Notes: a model not told the origin generated them from the letters alone. Shown: positions 1 through 8,514, numbered from the stretch's first letter. The stretch is DNA of 26,126 bases from an uncultured Flavobacteriales bacterium (GCA_946478775.1 CAMLDR010000041.1:1-26126); one strand, 5' to 3'. Numbers and translations: made by a program.

Positions 1-842
1 TTTTTAAGAACAATGGAATCACCTGCCAAAGCAGTAACTGCATTTCCGGAATTTTGCAGTAAAGCACTGTTTCCGGAAAGTTCTATGTACATTCCCATCG
101 TACTCGTTGGATCGTTTCCAATGGTTCCGGTTACATTGACTGTTCCACCGGCTGAACGGAAATCCCCCCGACCTGAACCGGGAACTGCTCCCAGCCAAAT
201 CAATGCTCCATTCACATTCAAAATCCCTGCATTTTGCTCGAAAACAGGATAAAACTCTCCCGCTTCATTCTCAAAGCCAAATTCTGCGTTGGTTGTAATG
301 GTTCCTCCGTTCTGTGTTAACTTACTGGATGCCAAAACACTTCCGTCCACCAATGCAATTGTTTCTCCAACGGTCACTGTTCCGGCATTGATTGTTCCGC
401 TTCCTCCCAATTCAAACAGCAAGCGCTGCCCGATGGTTAGTGCTCCGCCATTCATTTCGAGGTGAGCATCTTCTGCAAATATCAGGCGGGCATTGTTTCC
501 TGCCCCGTTAAGAGCTAAGGTTCCGCTGGTAATGGTCACTACTGTTCCCGCTCCAAGGATCTCGCATCTGTCGGAAGCACTCAGTGTTCCCGCTATGGTG
601 AGTTGTGCACCGTTTTGCACGAGCATTCCCGCAGGCGTAAAATTAGAATTTCCCGTTACTACAGGATGAGCCATTGCTCCGGTATAATTGGCAGGATCGA
701 TTTCAATATCGTCACCATTACCGGGAGTTGCCGACCAATTGGCAGCATTGTTCCAGTCTGAATTGACTGCACCTGTCCAGTTCTGCGCAAATGAGGCAGT
801 TAAGGGAAACAGGATAAAAGCAAGTAAAATTATTCTTTTCAT
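1..842 (-). CDS. Secreted repetitive (beta-helix-like) protein, N-terminal part, runs off window
   Basis: The frame is open from an ATG at 842 to the left edge, giving about 280 residues without a stop, so the 3' part lies outside. It opens with a classical signal peptide (MKRIILLAFILFPLTASFAQ, cleavage after about residue 20). A WTGAVNSDWNNAANW motif follows, typical of the start of Bacteroidota cell-surface proteins. The rest is Gly/Thr/Asn-rich imperfect repeats (patterns such as NGGALTIG, NAGTVTVG, NGGTITTN) as expected for a right-handed beta-helix or autotransporter-like passenger. It is probably exported and surface-attached. A T9SS sorting domain would be expected at the unseen C terminus, but this is inference. 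No enzymatic motif is visible. No clear promoter was found upstream. Confidence 0.75.
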   Translation of the reverse strand, partial: MKRIILLAFILFPLTASFAQNWTGAVNSDWNNAANWSATPGNGDDIEIDPANYTGAMAHPVVTGNSNFTPAGMLVQNGAQLTIAGTLSASDRCEILGAGTVVTITSGTLALNGAGNNARLIFAEDAHLEMNGGALTIGQRLLFELGGSGTINAGTVTVGETIALVDGSVLASSKLTQNGGTITTNAEFGFENEAGEFYPVFEQNAGILNVNGALIWLGAVPGSGRGDFRSAGGTVNVTGTIGNDPTSTMGMYIELSGNSALLQNSGNAVTALAGDSIVLK

Positions 843-954
843 TTGTATCTTTTTTAAACTAAAATTTCAGGTGATCAGACTTTATACAACAGGAGACTGA
901 TCGGACACAAGTAGTCCAAATCATCCGGTAAAAGGTCTGAAAGCAAGACTGTTA

Positions 955-1335
955 TTAGCTAATAGGAGGTCTGAAAGGATCACCCAGGGAAGGGTTCATC
1001 AAGTTGAAATTCTGTGAATCAGGAAGCAAAACCTTTTTAGGAGGAAAGGTTTGTTTCTTTTCAAAAGTTGGTTTGGCGAACGGCATAAGAGCGATCTGGA
1101 AAGAAGTGTTTCCGTCGATCTTCTTGAATGGCAGCTGCATGTCTTTGTCCTGATCGTTGTCGTTCAGGTCATCTCCCAAATAATGCATGGATAAAAAGTC
1201 CAATAGATTAATGGAATTATCCCGGTTTTGGTGCTCTATGAAATGACTGTAAAGTGCCGGTAGTTTAAACAGTTCACCAAGGGTTCCGTTCAATAGGAAA
1301 AAAGGTAATAATAAGTAAACACACGTTTTCTTCAC
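955..1335 (-). CDS. Small secreted protein of unknown function
   Basis: 126 residues. A short signal peptide is visible (KKTCVYLLLPFFLLNGTLG), followed by a conserved-looking body with LFKLPALYSHFIEHQ, LDFLSMHYLGDD and an acidic NDNDQDKD stretch before MQLPFK. I recognise this as a type of small Bacteroidota exported protein but know no function for it. The start is GTG at 1335, because no in-frame ATG exists before residue 50 and an in-frame TAA lies just upstream. A perfect -7 element (TAACTTTG, 1340-1347) ends only four bases before the GTG, suggesting a leaderless transcript. A hairpin at 1391-1416 separates it from the VOC gene upstream. Family unnamed; existence of the gene is well supported, function is not. 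Confidence 0.7.
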   Translation of the reverse strand: MKKTCVYLLLPFFLLNGTLGELFKLPALYSHFIEHQNRDNSINLLDFLSMHYLGDDLNDNDQDKDMQLPFKKIDGNTSFQIALMPFAKPTFEKKQTFPPKKVLLPDSQNFNLMNPSLGDPFRPPIS

Positions 1336-1339
1336 ACTA

Positions 1340-1371
1340 CAAAGTTAAGGATAAGTTCGTTAGGATACGAA
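1340..1371 (-). promoter_or_regulatory. Candidate Bacteroidota promoter, leaderless geometry
   Basis: On the minus strand TAACTTTG (1340-1347) matches the TAnnTTTG -7 consensus perfectly. TTCG (1368-1371), 20 nt upstream, is a 3/4 match to the -33 TTTG. The -7 element ends four bases before the GTG at 1335, so transcription would begin at or next to the start codon. Confidence 0.45.
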
Positions 1372-1390
1372 GGATGTCTACTAAAACAAA

Positions 1391-1416
1391 AAAGGAAAAC
1401 ATTTCTGTTTCCCTTT
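1391..1416. terminator. Bidirectional rho-independent terminator-like hairpin
   Basis: AAAGGAAAAC (1391-1400) pairs with GTTTCCCTTT (1407-1416) with one mismatch around a 6-nt ATTTCT loop, and A-rich sequence lies outside. It sits just downstream of the VOC lipoprotein gene on the minus strand. A small inverted repeat, gagtt/aactc (1419-1430), adjoins it. Confidence 0.6.
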
Positions 1417-1462
1417 ACGAGTTCAAACTCCAATTCTCAGTTAGTCCGCCGTAACGGATTAG

Positions 1463-1957
1463 TTACTTTTCAGAATGAAGTCCTAATTTGTTTCCTTCCG
1501 TGTCAATGAACAGTGCAAAGTATCCCATTTCCGGACTGATCTCTGTTTTGGATACGATTACCTGTCCGCCATTTTTTTCGATTTTGTCAAGCATTGACTG
1601 CAGGTCCTTCCCTGCATTTAGGTATAGTACAGCTCCGTCAGTGCTTGGTTTGTAGTCGCTGCCTTTCACTAAAACCACATTGACGGTTCCTTCCTTGTTT
1701 GGCAAAACCCCCATTTGATTCCCGTCCATTTCCATTTCTTCAATAGCTATTCCTAAAACTGCCTGATAAAACGCAGCAGCTCTTGAAAAATCCGTCACGG
1801 GAATCTCTACAATTGAGATCAAATTGTTCGTCTTATTTTCTTTTGAGCATTGAGTATTTTCTACTTTTTCTTCTTTGGATTCTTTGGCTTTTGTGTCAGT
1901 GCAGGCCGAAAAACCGATTCCGGTCAGGATTAGCACACTTAGCATAGTTTTCTTCAT
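1463..1957 (-). CDS. VOC (glyoxalase/bleomycin-resistance-like) family lipoprotein
   Basis: 164 residues. The N terminus is a lipoprotein signal with lipobox (ILTGIGFSAC, Cys19), then a Lys/Glu-rich linker to about residue 43. From NLISIVEIPVTDFSRAAAFYQAVLGI onward the sequence is a single VOC module (beta-alpha-beta-beta-beta units) ending in MGYFALFIDTEGNKLGLHS, where the Glu of DTEGN is the usual metal-ligand position. VOC proteins include glyoxalase I, dioxygenases and antibiotic-binding proteins; substrate cannot be assigned. The lipobox is unusual because most VOC proteins are cytoplasmic. It predicts an envelope location, inner or outer membrane. It lies 63 bp downstream of the AraC gene and may be cotranscribed with it. 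Confidence 0.85.
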   Translation of the reverse strand: MKKTMLSVLILTGIGFSACTDTKAKESKEEKVENTQCSKENKTNNLISIVEIPVTDFSRAAAFYQAVLGIAIEEMEMDGNQMGVLPNKEGTVNVVLVKGSDYKPSTDGAVLYLNAGKDLQSMLDKIEKNGGQVIVSKTEISPEMGYFALFIDTEGNKLGLHSEK

Positions 1958-2020
1958 CTGATTTATTTTGATGTAAAGTTAGAACGCCCAAGCCTCTTGA
2001 AATAGTAAAAATACGACACG

Positions 2021-2842
2021 CTAATCGTTCGAGTAAAAAAGAGCAGATAAAACCATTTGCTCGTCTGACAAAAACTCTGTTGGTCTGACACCTGTAAACT
2101 CTTTGAAGTCTTTTATGAAATGATTTTGGTCGTAATACTCGCTTTCGTAAGCAATTTCGGTGAATGTTCCGGTCTTTTGACTGAGTATCAATTTCAGGGC
2201 GGTTTGCAATCGGACCACTTTGCCTAACTGTTTCGGGCTCATACCGATCTGCTTCAGGAATTTTCTTTCGAGTTGTCTGCGCTTCGATAAATCTTCTTTT
2301 AAAATGGCTTTGATCGGTGAACTTCCACTTGTTGCAAGTAATGCGTCCACCGTTGATTTTACGATGGTGTCGATGGTGGCTTTCTCGTGGAGCTTGTTTA
2401 CCAGGAACCGTTCGATTATCTGAATTCTTTCCTGCGTATTGGCCGCCTGAATGATTTTCTGCTCCAATTCATTGGCTGCTGTTTCCCCGAAAATCTCGGT
2501 GATCGGAGTTTCTTTGTTCTCTAAATTTTTGAGCGGTGTTTGTATAAAGTTCGCAATTCCATAAGGATAGAAACGCGTTGCAAAACAGTGAACATACCCA
2601 ACAGGCAGAATAGTAAACGGTTCGGTTATTTGTCCCACCACTATTGCCCGGGGCTGAATAATAAATTCGTTTTCAGAAGTATACCGCCTGATATCGTCGC
2701 CCAATATAAAGATCAATTCCATGCAGCCGTCCGGGATAATGCGTTGCTTTTCGGAAGGGTGTTCCGCCGGAACTTCCAGGGTCCAGTAACACTTAATCAG
2801 TGCGTCTAAGTCGCTTTTCGGCTGGAATGTCTGATAGTTCAT
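2021..2842 (-). CDS. AraC family transcriptional regulator (DUF6597-type N-terminal domain)
   Basis: 273 residues. The first ~150 residues (MNYQTFQPKSDLDALIKCYW, then IIPDGCMELIFILGD) match the cupin-like DUF6597 sensor found in Bacteroidota AraC proteins. The C-terminal ~100 residues are the double helix-turn-helix: RRQLERKFLKQIGMSPKQLGKVVRLQ and FTEIAYESEYYDQNHFIKDFKEFTGVRPTEF. Start is the ATG at 2842. It is followed at 63 bp by the VOC lipoprotein, a plausible target. The ligand is unknown. Confidence 0.9.
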   Translation of the reverse strand: MNYQTFQPKSDLDALIKCYWTLEVPAEHPSEKQRIIPDGCMELIFILGDDIRRYTSENEFIIQPRAIVVGQITEPFTILPVGYVHCFATRFYPYGIANFIQTPLKNLENKETPITEIFGETAANELEQKIIQAANTQERIQIIERFLVNKLHEKATIDTIVKSTVDALLATSGSSPIKAILKEDLSKRRQLERKFLKQIGMSPKQLGKVVRLQTALKLILSQKTGTFTEIAYESEYYDQNHFIKDFKEFTGVRPTEFLSDEQMVLSALFYSND

Positions 2843-2954
2843 TTACTGAATGCTGTTTGTTTTAGTTGTACTGGGTACTTCTTGCAGCGGCGGACCTAAA
2901 AATAATAAACAGAAGATTACACACTCCATTTTTAGAAACGAATTTGATTCTTAA

Positions 2955-3617
2955 TTAGTTTTTAAGACTCGCTAGTGTCAGAAAAACCTTTGCCAATATT
3001 ACCGGATAAGCGATGTAACACAACACCAACAACCTGTTTGCCCATCCGTTTATTCCAATGACACCTTTAGGCAATTCTGAAAATGGAGGTGAGTCTGGTC
3101 CGTAAACAATCCCGGCTGATTTAAGACTTGAAAATAGCAGGAACATGGAAACAGCCATGCATACTAAACTAATCCAAATGGAATGCGAAGAAAACAAGAG
3201 TATTGAATTGTGTCCTTCCCATCCTGATTTTTTGATCAGATGATAGGAAATCAGTAACGCACCAATGGGCAAAAATGGAACTCCTATTCCGAATGAAAGT
3301 CCGTGTAGTTTGTGCTGCACATCAAACAATCCGCCCATTATGGCGCCGATCCCTGTTACAAACAGCAACACCACCCCAAATTTAGCCCAGCCTGAAGTAA
3401 CGATATTCCACAGCATGAAGCCGGATGAAATGGAACACAATCCCCAGCAAAGAAAGAACAGGGTCAATAACCATTTGTGTTTGCCCAGTGCATATTCACT
3501 GACCATTCGGAAATTGGGTTTGAATTCCCTGCTCACAAAATGTAAAATGACTAAGCAGAGTATGGAAATAATACCAAGGACGATTGTACTATTTGCGAAT
3601 AAAGCTATATTTTTCAC
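2955..3617 (-). CDS. DUF998 family integral membrane protein
   Basis: 220 residues with six likely membrane segments: about 8-27 (STIVLGIISILCLVILHFV), 48-70 (KWLLTLFFLCWGLCSISSGF), 79-93, 106-123, 144-165 and 195-214. The motif REFKPNFRMVSEYALGKHKW between segments 1 and 2 is characteristic of DUF998, whose function is unknown. The start codon is GTG at 3617; the next in-frame Met is residue 38, inside the conserved motif. Only four bases separate it from the stop of the SRPBCC gene, so it is the third gene of the ArsR operon and probably translationally coupled. Confidence 0.85.
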   Translation of the reverse strand: MKNIALFANSTIVLGIISILCLVILHFVSREFKPNFRMVSEYALGKHKWLLTLFFLCWGLCSISSGFMLWNIVTSGWAKFGVVLLFVTGIGAIMGGLFDVQHKLHGLSFGIGVPFLPIGALLISYHLIKKSGWEGHNSILLFSSHSIWISLVCMAVSMFLLFSSLKSAGIVYGPDSPPFSELPKGVIGINGWANRLLVLCYIAYPVILAKVFLTLASLKN

Positions 3618-3621
3618 GGTA

Positions 3622-4116
3622 CTACTTTTTTAAGGTTGGTAATAAATTATCCAGTTCGTTCAAGGTCATTGTAAATCCGCCCTGGAATCCCATTTCGATC
3701 ATTTGCTCCATGCGTTCAAGCGATTCGTTGTAAATAGAGATGCTCACCGTCGTTATTCCGGTTTCTTCGCTGAAATTGAAATCCCAATCAGAACCCGGCA
3801 GGCTGGGGTTTGCATCTTTGTCTGCAAAGGCATTCAGGTATTTAAAATTCGTTTTCGGACTAATGGCGGTGTATTTCTGAATGGCCCAGTGTTCTTGTCC
3901 TTCCGGGCTCACCATTGCATAAAACCGGTGTCCTCCAACTTCGAAGTTCATCACTTTTGTTTTGGACATCCAGGGTTTCGGTGCCCACCATTGGTCCAGG
4001 ATTTCTTGTTTTGTAAATGCATCCCAAACCAGATCCAGTTCCGCATCAAATTGTTTGTTTACAAATACCGTGTTCGTTGATTTGTCAACAGTAAAGTCAA
4101 ATAGTAAGTCGTTCAT
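3622..4116 (-). CDS. SRPBCC domain protein (AHSA1 family)
   Basis: 164 residues spanning one START/Bet v1-like fold of the activator-of-Hsp90-ATPase-1 type. Diagnostic stretches are [47 protein letters not shown] and the terminal [14 protein letters not shown]. These proteins bind hydrophobic ligands and in bacteria very often sit beside an ArsR regulator, as here; individual ligands are generally unknown. It begins 32 bp after the ArsR gene and is followed at 4 bp by the DUF998 gene, forming one transcription unit driven by the promoter at 4497-4528. Confidence 0.9.
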   Translation of the reverse strand: MNDLLFDFTVDKSTNTVFVNKQFDAELDLVWDAFTKQEILDQWWAPKPWMSKTKVMNFEVGGHRFYAMVSPEGQEHWAIQKYTAISPKTNFKYLNAFADKDANPSLPGSDWDFNFSEETGITTVSISIYNESLERMEQMIEMGFQGGFTMTLNELDNLLPTLKK

Positions 4117-4148
4117 GTTTTCTAAATTTTAGAATCCGATATTTATAA

Positions 4149-4466
4149 TCAGGACTGTTTTTTAATTGTTGCTAATACCTCATCCAACTGGTTGAAGCGG
4201 GTTTCCCAAATCTTACGGTACTGCTCTAGCCATTGGTCTATTTCTTTCATTTTGTGGATCTCAAGCGAGTAGTAAATTTCCCTGCCCTCCTGCTTTTGTG
4301 AAACCAACTCGCATTCGGAGAGAATCCGTAAATGCTTGGAAACCGCCTGACGCGTAGTGTCAAAATGCTCCGCGATCCCATTTGGTGTCATTGCCTGCAA
4401 AGCAATAAGCGCAATAATTGCCCGTCTGGTAGGATCAGCAATTGCCTGAAAAACATCTCTTCTCAT
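4149..4466 (-). CDS. ArsR family winged-helix transcriptional regulator
   Basis: 105 residues from ATG 4466: [20 protein letters not shown], the usual N terminus of AHSA1-linked ArsR proteins. The winged HTH includes [24 protein letters not shown] (recognition helix near residues 43-56) and the wing [12 protein letters not shown]. It has no CxC metal site, so it is not a classical metal sensor. An in-frame ATG at 4511 would add 15 residues, but it lies inside the promoter spacer and operator, so the shorter start is preferred. It is first gene of the ArsR-SRPBCC-DUF998 operon and probably an autorepressor. Confidence 0.92.
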   Translation of the reverse strand: MRRDVFQAIADPTRRAIIALIALQAMTPNGIAEHFDTTRQAVSKHLRILSECELVSQKQEGREIYYSLEIHKMKEIDQWLEQYRKIWETRFNQLDEVLATIKKQS

Positions 4467-4480
4467 TTTGTATCGTTTTA

Positions 4481-4528
4481 TGAAACCATTTGATTGCAAA
4501 TATATGCGCAACTAGTTGGTTTCGCAAA
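4481..4528 (-). promoter_or_regulatory. ArsR operon promoter with overlapping operators
   Basis: On the minus strand, TTTG (4525-4528), a 20-nt spacer and TATATTTG (4497-4504) match the Bacteroidota -33/-7 consensus exactly. The perfect palindrome CAACTAGTTG (4509-4518) lies in the spacer, and a second, imperfect related dyad (4481-4498) overlaps the start-site side of the -7. Their centres are 24 bp apart. GAAACCA (4482-4488) and TGGTTTC (4517-4523) are additional exact inverted arms. The layout suits repression by the adjacent ArsR protein. Confidence 0.65.
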
Positions 4529-4584
4529 TTTATTTCCACTTTTTTTAGTTTGTGTTTAAAATAGTACGTGAATTACAAACTCAT

Positions 4585-4617
4585 GTTATCTGCACAGTCG
4601 TTCGGGCCAGAGATAAC
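4585..4617. repeat. 7-bp inverted repeat with 19-nt loop
   Basis: GTTATCT (4585-4591) and AGATAAC (4611-4617) are exact inverted arms in the gap between the ArsR promoter and the end of the S41 peptidase gene. They could form a weak transcription end for the peptidase gene; no T tract follows. Confidence 0.25.
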
Positions 4618-4650
4618 CATTTGGGATTTAGTTGATGTGAAGCATAGTTA

Positions 4651-6057
4651 TTAGTTGTCCTGAATGAGTTTTAGCGTAAAGAGCATTTGACTGTCTTTGC
4701 CCGCTAAGAAATCGGCATAACTCTTTTCAACCACATGGTCCGGAATTAAACCGTGACCTGTATTTAATTCTAAGTTATCGAGAATGTTGAGTTTATTCCC
4801 ATACATGAAGGAGATTTTGGTATTTGGAGTTTCTTTGACATTGTCCCAAAGTCCTCCACCCATCACGATCGGATTACCACCCATTTCTGTTCCAACGAAG
4901 ATCGCTCGGTTATGTCTTTCCAGTGTGGCGGCAAAAACCACTGCCGCTGAAGTCGAGCCACCATTAACCAATACGTAAACATCGCCGTTAAAACCAACTT
5001 TATGCGGTTTGTAGGTACCTCTTTGAAATTGACCGTACAACGCTGTCCGGGTACGTTTCATCACATCTTCTTCTTGTTTGTTTTTAACCACCCGAACACT
5101 TTGTTTTATCTTGAACGGGGAATCCAATAAGTACTTCAACACTTTTTTTCCATCACCTGAATTGCCGCCGTCATTGTTTCTAACATCAATGATCAGGTTT
5201 GAATAACCGGTTTTTAGAATGGTATCAAATTCAGCACGGATTAATTTCCGGAAAGAAGTTTTGTGGGTCGCTTTTATTGTGTTATCATCAAAGCTATTGA
5301 TTGTCAGGATCACCGTTTTAAGTGAGTCATTCACTTGTGTATAAACGTTTCTTGATTTTTCGACAGGGCTTAACTGATCTTCGATCTCCCAAATTGCTTT
5401 TAAGCTCATTCCCTGAACCGTTTCCATTTGTTTCAGCCCTTCTTTCGTTTTCAATTCAAGCTGATAGGATTCACTTGGACCAAACGTAAAATAATAGTAG
5501 TACAGAAAATCTTTGTTCAGCCAATTGAGCGGATACCCGGTGTCATAGCCTTCCCTGGGCAACATGAGCGAACACTGACGGATGATGGTTTCAATCGGAA
5601 CGCCATTGATACTTTTAATTTCGGGATGAAAATTCAACGCGGGGTTACCGGAGAAATTTTCATCCAGGAACACCTTTTGACCAATCAATTCAATATATAA
5701 AGGAAACAAATGCTGATTTTCGAAAAAGGTCTTTCTGATTGCTGTTCCCGGAAACACTACTGTGTGAACATCTTTGATAAAAGCCTGAACAGGTGCAATG
5801 AATCTAAAAAATTCAATCCCCGTCATGGGTTCCCTGATGCACTGATAAAGGCTGTCAAAATAGTGATCTGTTGCCTTTTTCGTATTGTACAGATAAATTA
5901 CAGTTCCCTTGTTTTGAATCTTGTTTCTCACAAAGTTGAAATCCTCCTGTAATTCTTCTACGGAATATTTTTTTGAATCAAAAGAATTTACCTGGGCACT
6001 GGCTGAAGGTATTATTGTGCAGAAATAAAGAAAAACAAATAAGGTTCGTTGCAGCAT
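4651..6057 (-). CDS. Secreted S41 family peptidase
   Basis: 468 residues. A signal peptide (residues 1-22, ending SASAQ) sends it to the periplasm or beyond. The N-terminal cap includes KDVHTVVFP (96-104) and a PDZ-like PEIKSINGVPIETIIRQC (145-162). The catalytic domain shows LIIDVRNNDGGNSGDG (288-303) and the nucleophile motif NGGSTSAA (Ser370). Downstream, VGTEMGGNP (388-396) stands where Ctp-type proteases carry the general-base Lys, so this is a tricorn/IRBP-like or divergent S41 branch rather than a canonical C-terminal processing protease. It appears monocistronic. Substrate unknown. Confidence 0.88.
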   Translation of the reverse strand: MLQRTLFVFLYFCTIIPSASAQVNSFDSKKYSVEELQEDFNFVRNKIQNKGTVIYLYNTKKATDHYFDSLYQCIREPMTGIEFFRFIAPVQAFIKDVHTVVFPGTAIRKTFFENQHLFPLYIELIGQKVFLDENFSGNPALNFHPEIKSINGVPIETIIRQCSLMLPREGYDTGYPLNWLNKDFLYYYYFTFGPSESYQLELKTKEGLKQMETVQGMSLKAIWEIEDQLSPVEKSRNVYTQVNDSLKTVILTINSFDDNTIKATHKTSFRKLIRAEFDTILKTGYSNLIIDVRNNDGGNSGDGKKVLKYLLDSPFKIKQSVRVVKNKQEEDVMKRTRTALYGQFQRGTYKPHKVGFNGDVYVLVNGGSTSAAVVFAATLERHNRAIFVGTEMGGNPIVMGGGLWDNVKETPNTKISFMYGNKLNILDNLELNTGHGLIPDHVVEKSYADFLAGKDSQMLFTLKLIQDN

Positions 6058-6130
6058 GGGATAGCGTCTTAGTTTTGGGTTGAAATTAGTTGATTTTCAA
6101 TGTTAGTGGCCTGACTTTTTTACACTGTCA

Positions 6131-6685
6131 TTATAAATCATCCTTATACCAGGTATCTTCATCAGGGAAACCATATTTTTTAGTGTCTATTTTCCAATTT
6201 TCCTTGTCCTTTTTTAATACAAATTGTTCTTTACGCTCTATTCCGTAAACATACAATGTTTCAATAACGGCACGGTTAGCAGACTTCATTATGAAGGTGA
6301 ATTTTGTGTCTGGATAACTTAGATAGTCATACTTCGCCGGCTTGCCGAAAGAGCGACTGCCATCTTCGGAAGGATTCAAACATATTTGAACAAGTATTTC
6401 TTTGCAGCGAGAAGCATATTCTTCCCACAATTCGTCTTCACCCGGCTGAACTTGATTAGGTTCGTCCGGATTCTTCAATTTCTCACTTCGCTTAAATATT
6501 TCTTGCTCCAGCGTGTTAATTTCTTGCAGCTTGTCTAATAGAAATCCAACAATTTCATCCTTCAGATGCCAAAATTTTTCGGGAGTCTGGCTTGTGTCAA
6601 TGGTTAATTCCTGAATAGCGACTTTCAATACTTCATTTTTAGAATCCTCTGATTTCTTTCCCAAAAGTTTACTAAATATTCCCAT
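6131..6685 (-). CDS. NTF2-like protein, possible polymorphic-toxin immunity protein
   Basis: 184 residues from ATG 6685 (MGIFSKLLGKKSED); an upstream in-frame ATG at 6736 would add 17 unlike residues and is less likely. It is a soluble, charged protein: an alpha-helical N-terminal half with KFWHLKDEIVGFLLDKLQEI, then KYDYLSYPDTKFTFIMKS and a C terminus ending YGFPDEDTWYKDDL. The DYLSY...KWxIDxKKxGxxDExxWYKDxx style resembles NTF2-fold immunity proteins of Bacteroidota polymorphic toxin systems. No toxin, Rhs or effector gene is adjacent, so it would be an orphan. The family assignment is by memory of the pattern and is tentative. Confidence 0.6.
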   Translation of the reverse strand: MGIFSKLLGKKSEDSKNEVLKVAIQELTIDTSQTPEKFWHLKDEIVGFLLDKLQEINTLEQEIFKRSEKLKNPDEPNQVQPGEDELWEEYASRCKEILVQICLNPSEDGSRSFGKPAKYDYLSYPDTKFTFIMKSANRAVIETLYVYGIERKEQFVLKKDKENWKIDTKKYGFPDEDTWYKDDL

Positions 6686-6778
6686 ATCTTTGAGTTTTTT
6701 TTCGAATATAACTGTTTTTGTATGAGCCAGATACACAAAGCAGAATGAAAATAAAGAAAAGGTGACCCTTCGTCAGTT

Positions 6779-7687
6779 TTAATTAAAAGATTGTCTAAAC
6801 TCCAGGGGCGATAAGTTCGTTTTATTTTTGAATAGTTTACTAAAAGACTGCGAATGCTCAAAGCCCAACTGGTAAGCTATCTCATTTACAGTCAGGTTGG
6901 TTGTTGAAAGTTTTTCTTTGGCTTTATCAATGAGTTTGTTGTGAATGTGATTGAGTGTACTTTGACCTGTCAGATTTACTAAAACATCCGAAAGATATTT
7001 ACTTGTCATGTTTAGTTTTTCCGAAAAATAACTGACCGTTGGTAAGCCTTCAAAAGACTCTTTCGCATTAAAATAGTCGTTCAACAAGAGTTCAAAATTC
7101 GCAAGTAAAGAACTGTTTGGGGTTCTTCGGGTGATGAACTGTCGGTGATAAAATCGATTACATAAGGTAAGTAAAAGATCTATTTTGGAAATAAGTACGT
7201 CTTTACTGAAATGATCTATTGGACGCTGGTATTCCGATTGGATACTTTTGAATAAATGCTCGATTTCAACTTCTTCTTCCTCGGAAAGTATCAAGGCTTC
7301 GTTTACAGCATAGTGAAAATAGTTGTACGACTTCATTTTAGTCGCCAACGACGTGCTTTTAAAAAAATCAGGGTGAATAAACATAAGCCAACCTTCAGTG
7401 GGACTATTAAAATTCTCATCAATTACAGAAACTTGCTGAGGTGCTGTAAAACCCATCAATCCTTCATTAAAATCATAGCTTGTTTGTCCATAGGTCGTTT
7501 TACAGTCATAGTTCCTCTTCAGACTAATCGTATAAAAACCGAGTGAAAACCTTACTTTTTCTGGTATCCGAAACGAAGGCAGATCTTCAAAAGTGTGTAT
7601 GCTTATCAACGGGTGCTTTAATGCCGGATAGCCCACGGTCTTATGATGCTCATGAATGGTTTCGATATGATGCACTACCAATTTCAT
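6779..7687 (-). CDS. AraC family transcriptional regulator (paralogue 2 of cassette)
   Basis: 302 residues from ATG 7687 (MKLVVHHIETIHEH); a TTG two codons upstream is not preferred. The N-terminal sensor has PALKHPLISIH, TYGQTSYDFNEGLMGFTAPQ and GWLMFIHPDF. The C-terminal AraC DNA-binding domain contains LPTVSYFSEKLNMTSKYLSD and LTVNEIAYQLGFEHSQSFSK followed by the terminal KTNLSPLEFRQSFN. It is clearly paralogous over its full length to the AraC protein at 8606-9514. It begins 23 bp after the SDR gene stop, so it is cotranscribed with it. Probable role: ligand-responsive control of the linked SDR genes. Confidence 0.9.
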   Translation of the reverse strand: MKLVVHHIETIHEHHKTVGYPALKHPLISIHTFEDLPSFRIPEKVRFSLGFYTISLKRNYDCKTTYGQTSYDFNEGLMGFTAPQQVSVIDENFNSPTEGWLMFIHPDFFKSTSLATKMKSYNYFHYAVNEALILSEEEEVEIEHLFKSIQSEYQRPIDHFSKDVLISKIDLLLTLCNRFYHRQFITRRTPNSSLLANFELLLNDYFNAKESFEGLPTVSYFSEKLNMTSKYLSDVLVNLTGQSTLNHIHNKLIDKAKEKLSTTNLTVNEIAYQLGFEHSQSFSKLFKNKTNLSPLEFRQSFN

Positions 7688-7710
7688 ACTCAAATATATA
7701 CTTAATAATG

Positions 7711-8514
7711 CTAAGAGTTGAGGACGCCCATTTGTTTCTGCTTTTGCCTGGCAAATACACGCGCAATGGTACGAAGTGGTATTAATCCGGTAAGCATGAC
7801 CATTCTTCTGTTCTTCCTTCCAGCTATATGAACTGCTTTTTTCTTGTCGAAAGCCAAAGACAGCTCGCTTGCAACTTCACTGGGTGTTTGCGTATCTGCG
7901 CCGCTCGTGAGCGACTTCCCCCACTCGTTGTTGTTTGCTTTTGTATTCATGAAATTGGAGCTTGTGAGTCCTGGACTAAAAAACATGACATGGATATCAT
8001 AAGGTTTACATTCTTCGGCAAGGGAGTAAGTGAATATTTTGACGAAATGTTTTGAAGCTGCATACACGCTCATGTAAGGACTCGCAATAAAGGCAATCAG
8101 GGAACCCAAATTAATGATTGTACCGGATCTTCTTTCTTTCATTCCTTCCAAAAACAAATGCGTTAAAGCCGTTAACGCTGTACAATTGATTCCGATAATA
8201 TCCAATTCAGACTTGAGATCATTGTCTAAAAACTCACCGCTTGAGCCAATACCTGCATTGTTGATAAGCACTTCTACTTGTAAATTTCTCTTCTTACATT
8301 CATCATAAATATGCTGTGGGGCATTGCTTTGACTTAGGTCAGCTACAATGTATTCAGCCTGAATGCTATGTGTTTTTGCTAGTTCATCACAGAGTTGTAC
8401 TAATTTATTTTCGTTTCGAGCCACCAAAACCAACTGGTGTTTTTTTGAAGCAAATTCTCTGGCAGCAGCTTCACCGATGCCGCCACTTGCTCCCGTTATT
8501 AATGTATAGTTCAT
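7711..8514 (-). CDS. SDR family NAD(P)-dependent oxidoreductase
   Basis: 267 residues from ATG 8514. Classical SDR hallmarks are present: the TGASGGIG cofactor motif at residues 7-14, VADLSQ, LINNAGIGSS, INLGSL with the catalytic Ser region, and YAASK as the active-site YxxxK. The VLVARNENKL stretch after beta-2 suggests NADP(H) preference. The basic C terminus (IARVFARQKQKQMG) resembles the DltE-like/YqjQ-like acyl or ketone reductase subgroup. Upstream in-frame codons up to 8688 only read through the end of the preceding AraC gene and are rejected. A promoter-like pair lies at 8547-8577. Substrate unknown. Confidence 0.9.
   Translation of the reverse strand: MNYTLITGASGGIGEAAAREFASKKHQLVLVARNENKLVQLCDELAKTHSIQAEYIVADLSQSNAPQHIYDECKKRNLQVEVLINNAGIGSSGEFLDNDLKSELDIIGINCTALTALTHLFLEGMKERRSGTIINLGSLIAFIASPYMSVYAASKHFVKIFTYSLAEECKPYDIHVMFFSPGLTSSNFMNTKANNNEWGKSLTSGADTQTPSEVASELSLAFDKKKAVHIAGRKNRRMVMLTGLIPLRTIARVFARQKQKQMGVLNS

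Noticed and set aside
873..902. GATCAG...CTGATC inverted repeat as terminator
   Set aside because: The stem is only 6 bp with an 18-nt loop and no T tract.
6686..6861. Short minus-strand frame overlapping the end of the AraC gene
   Set aside because: It is an alternative-frame reading of the AraC 3' end and parallels the same artefact at the other AraC paralogue.
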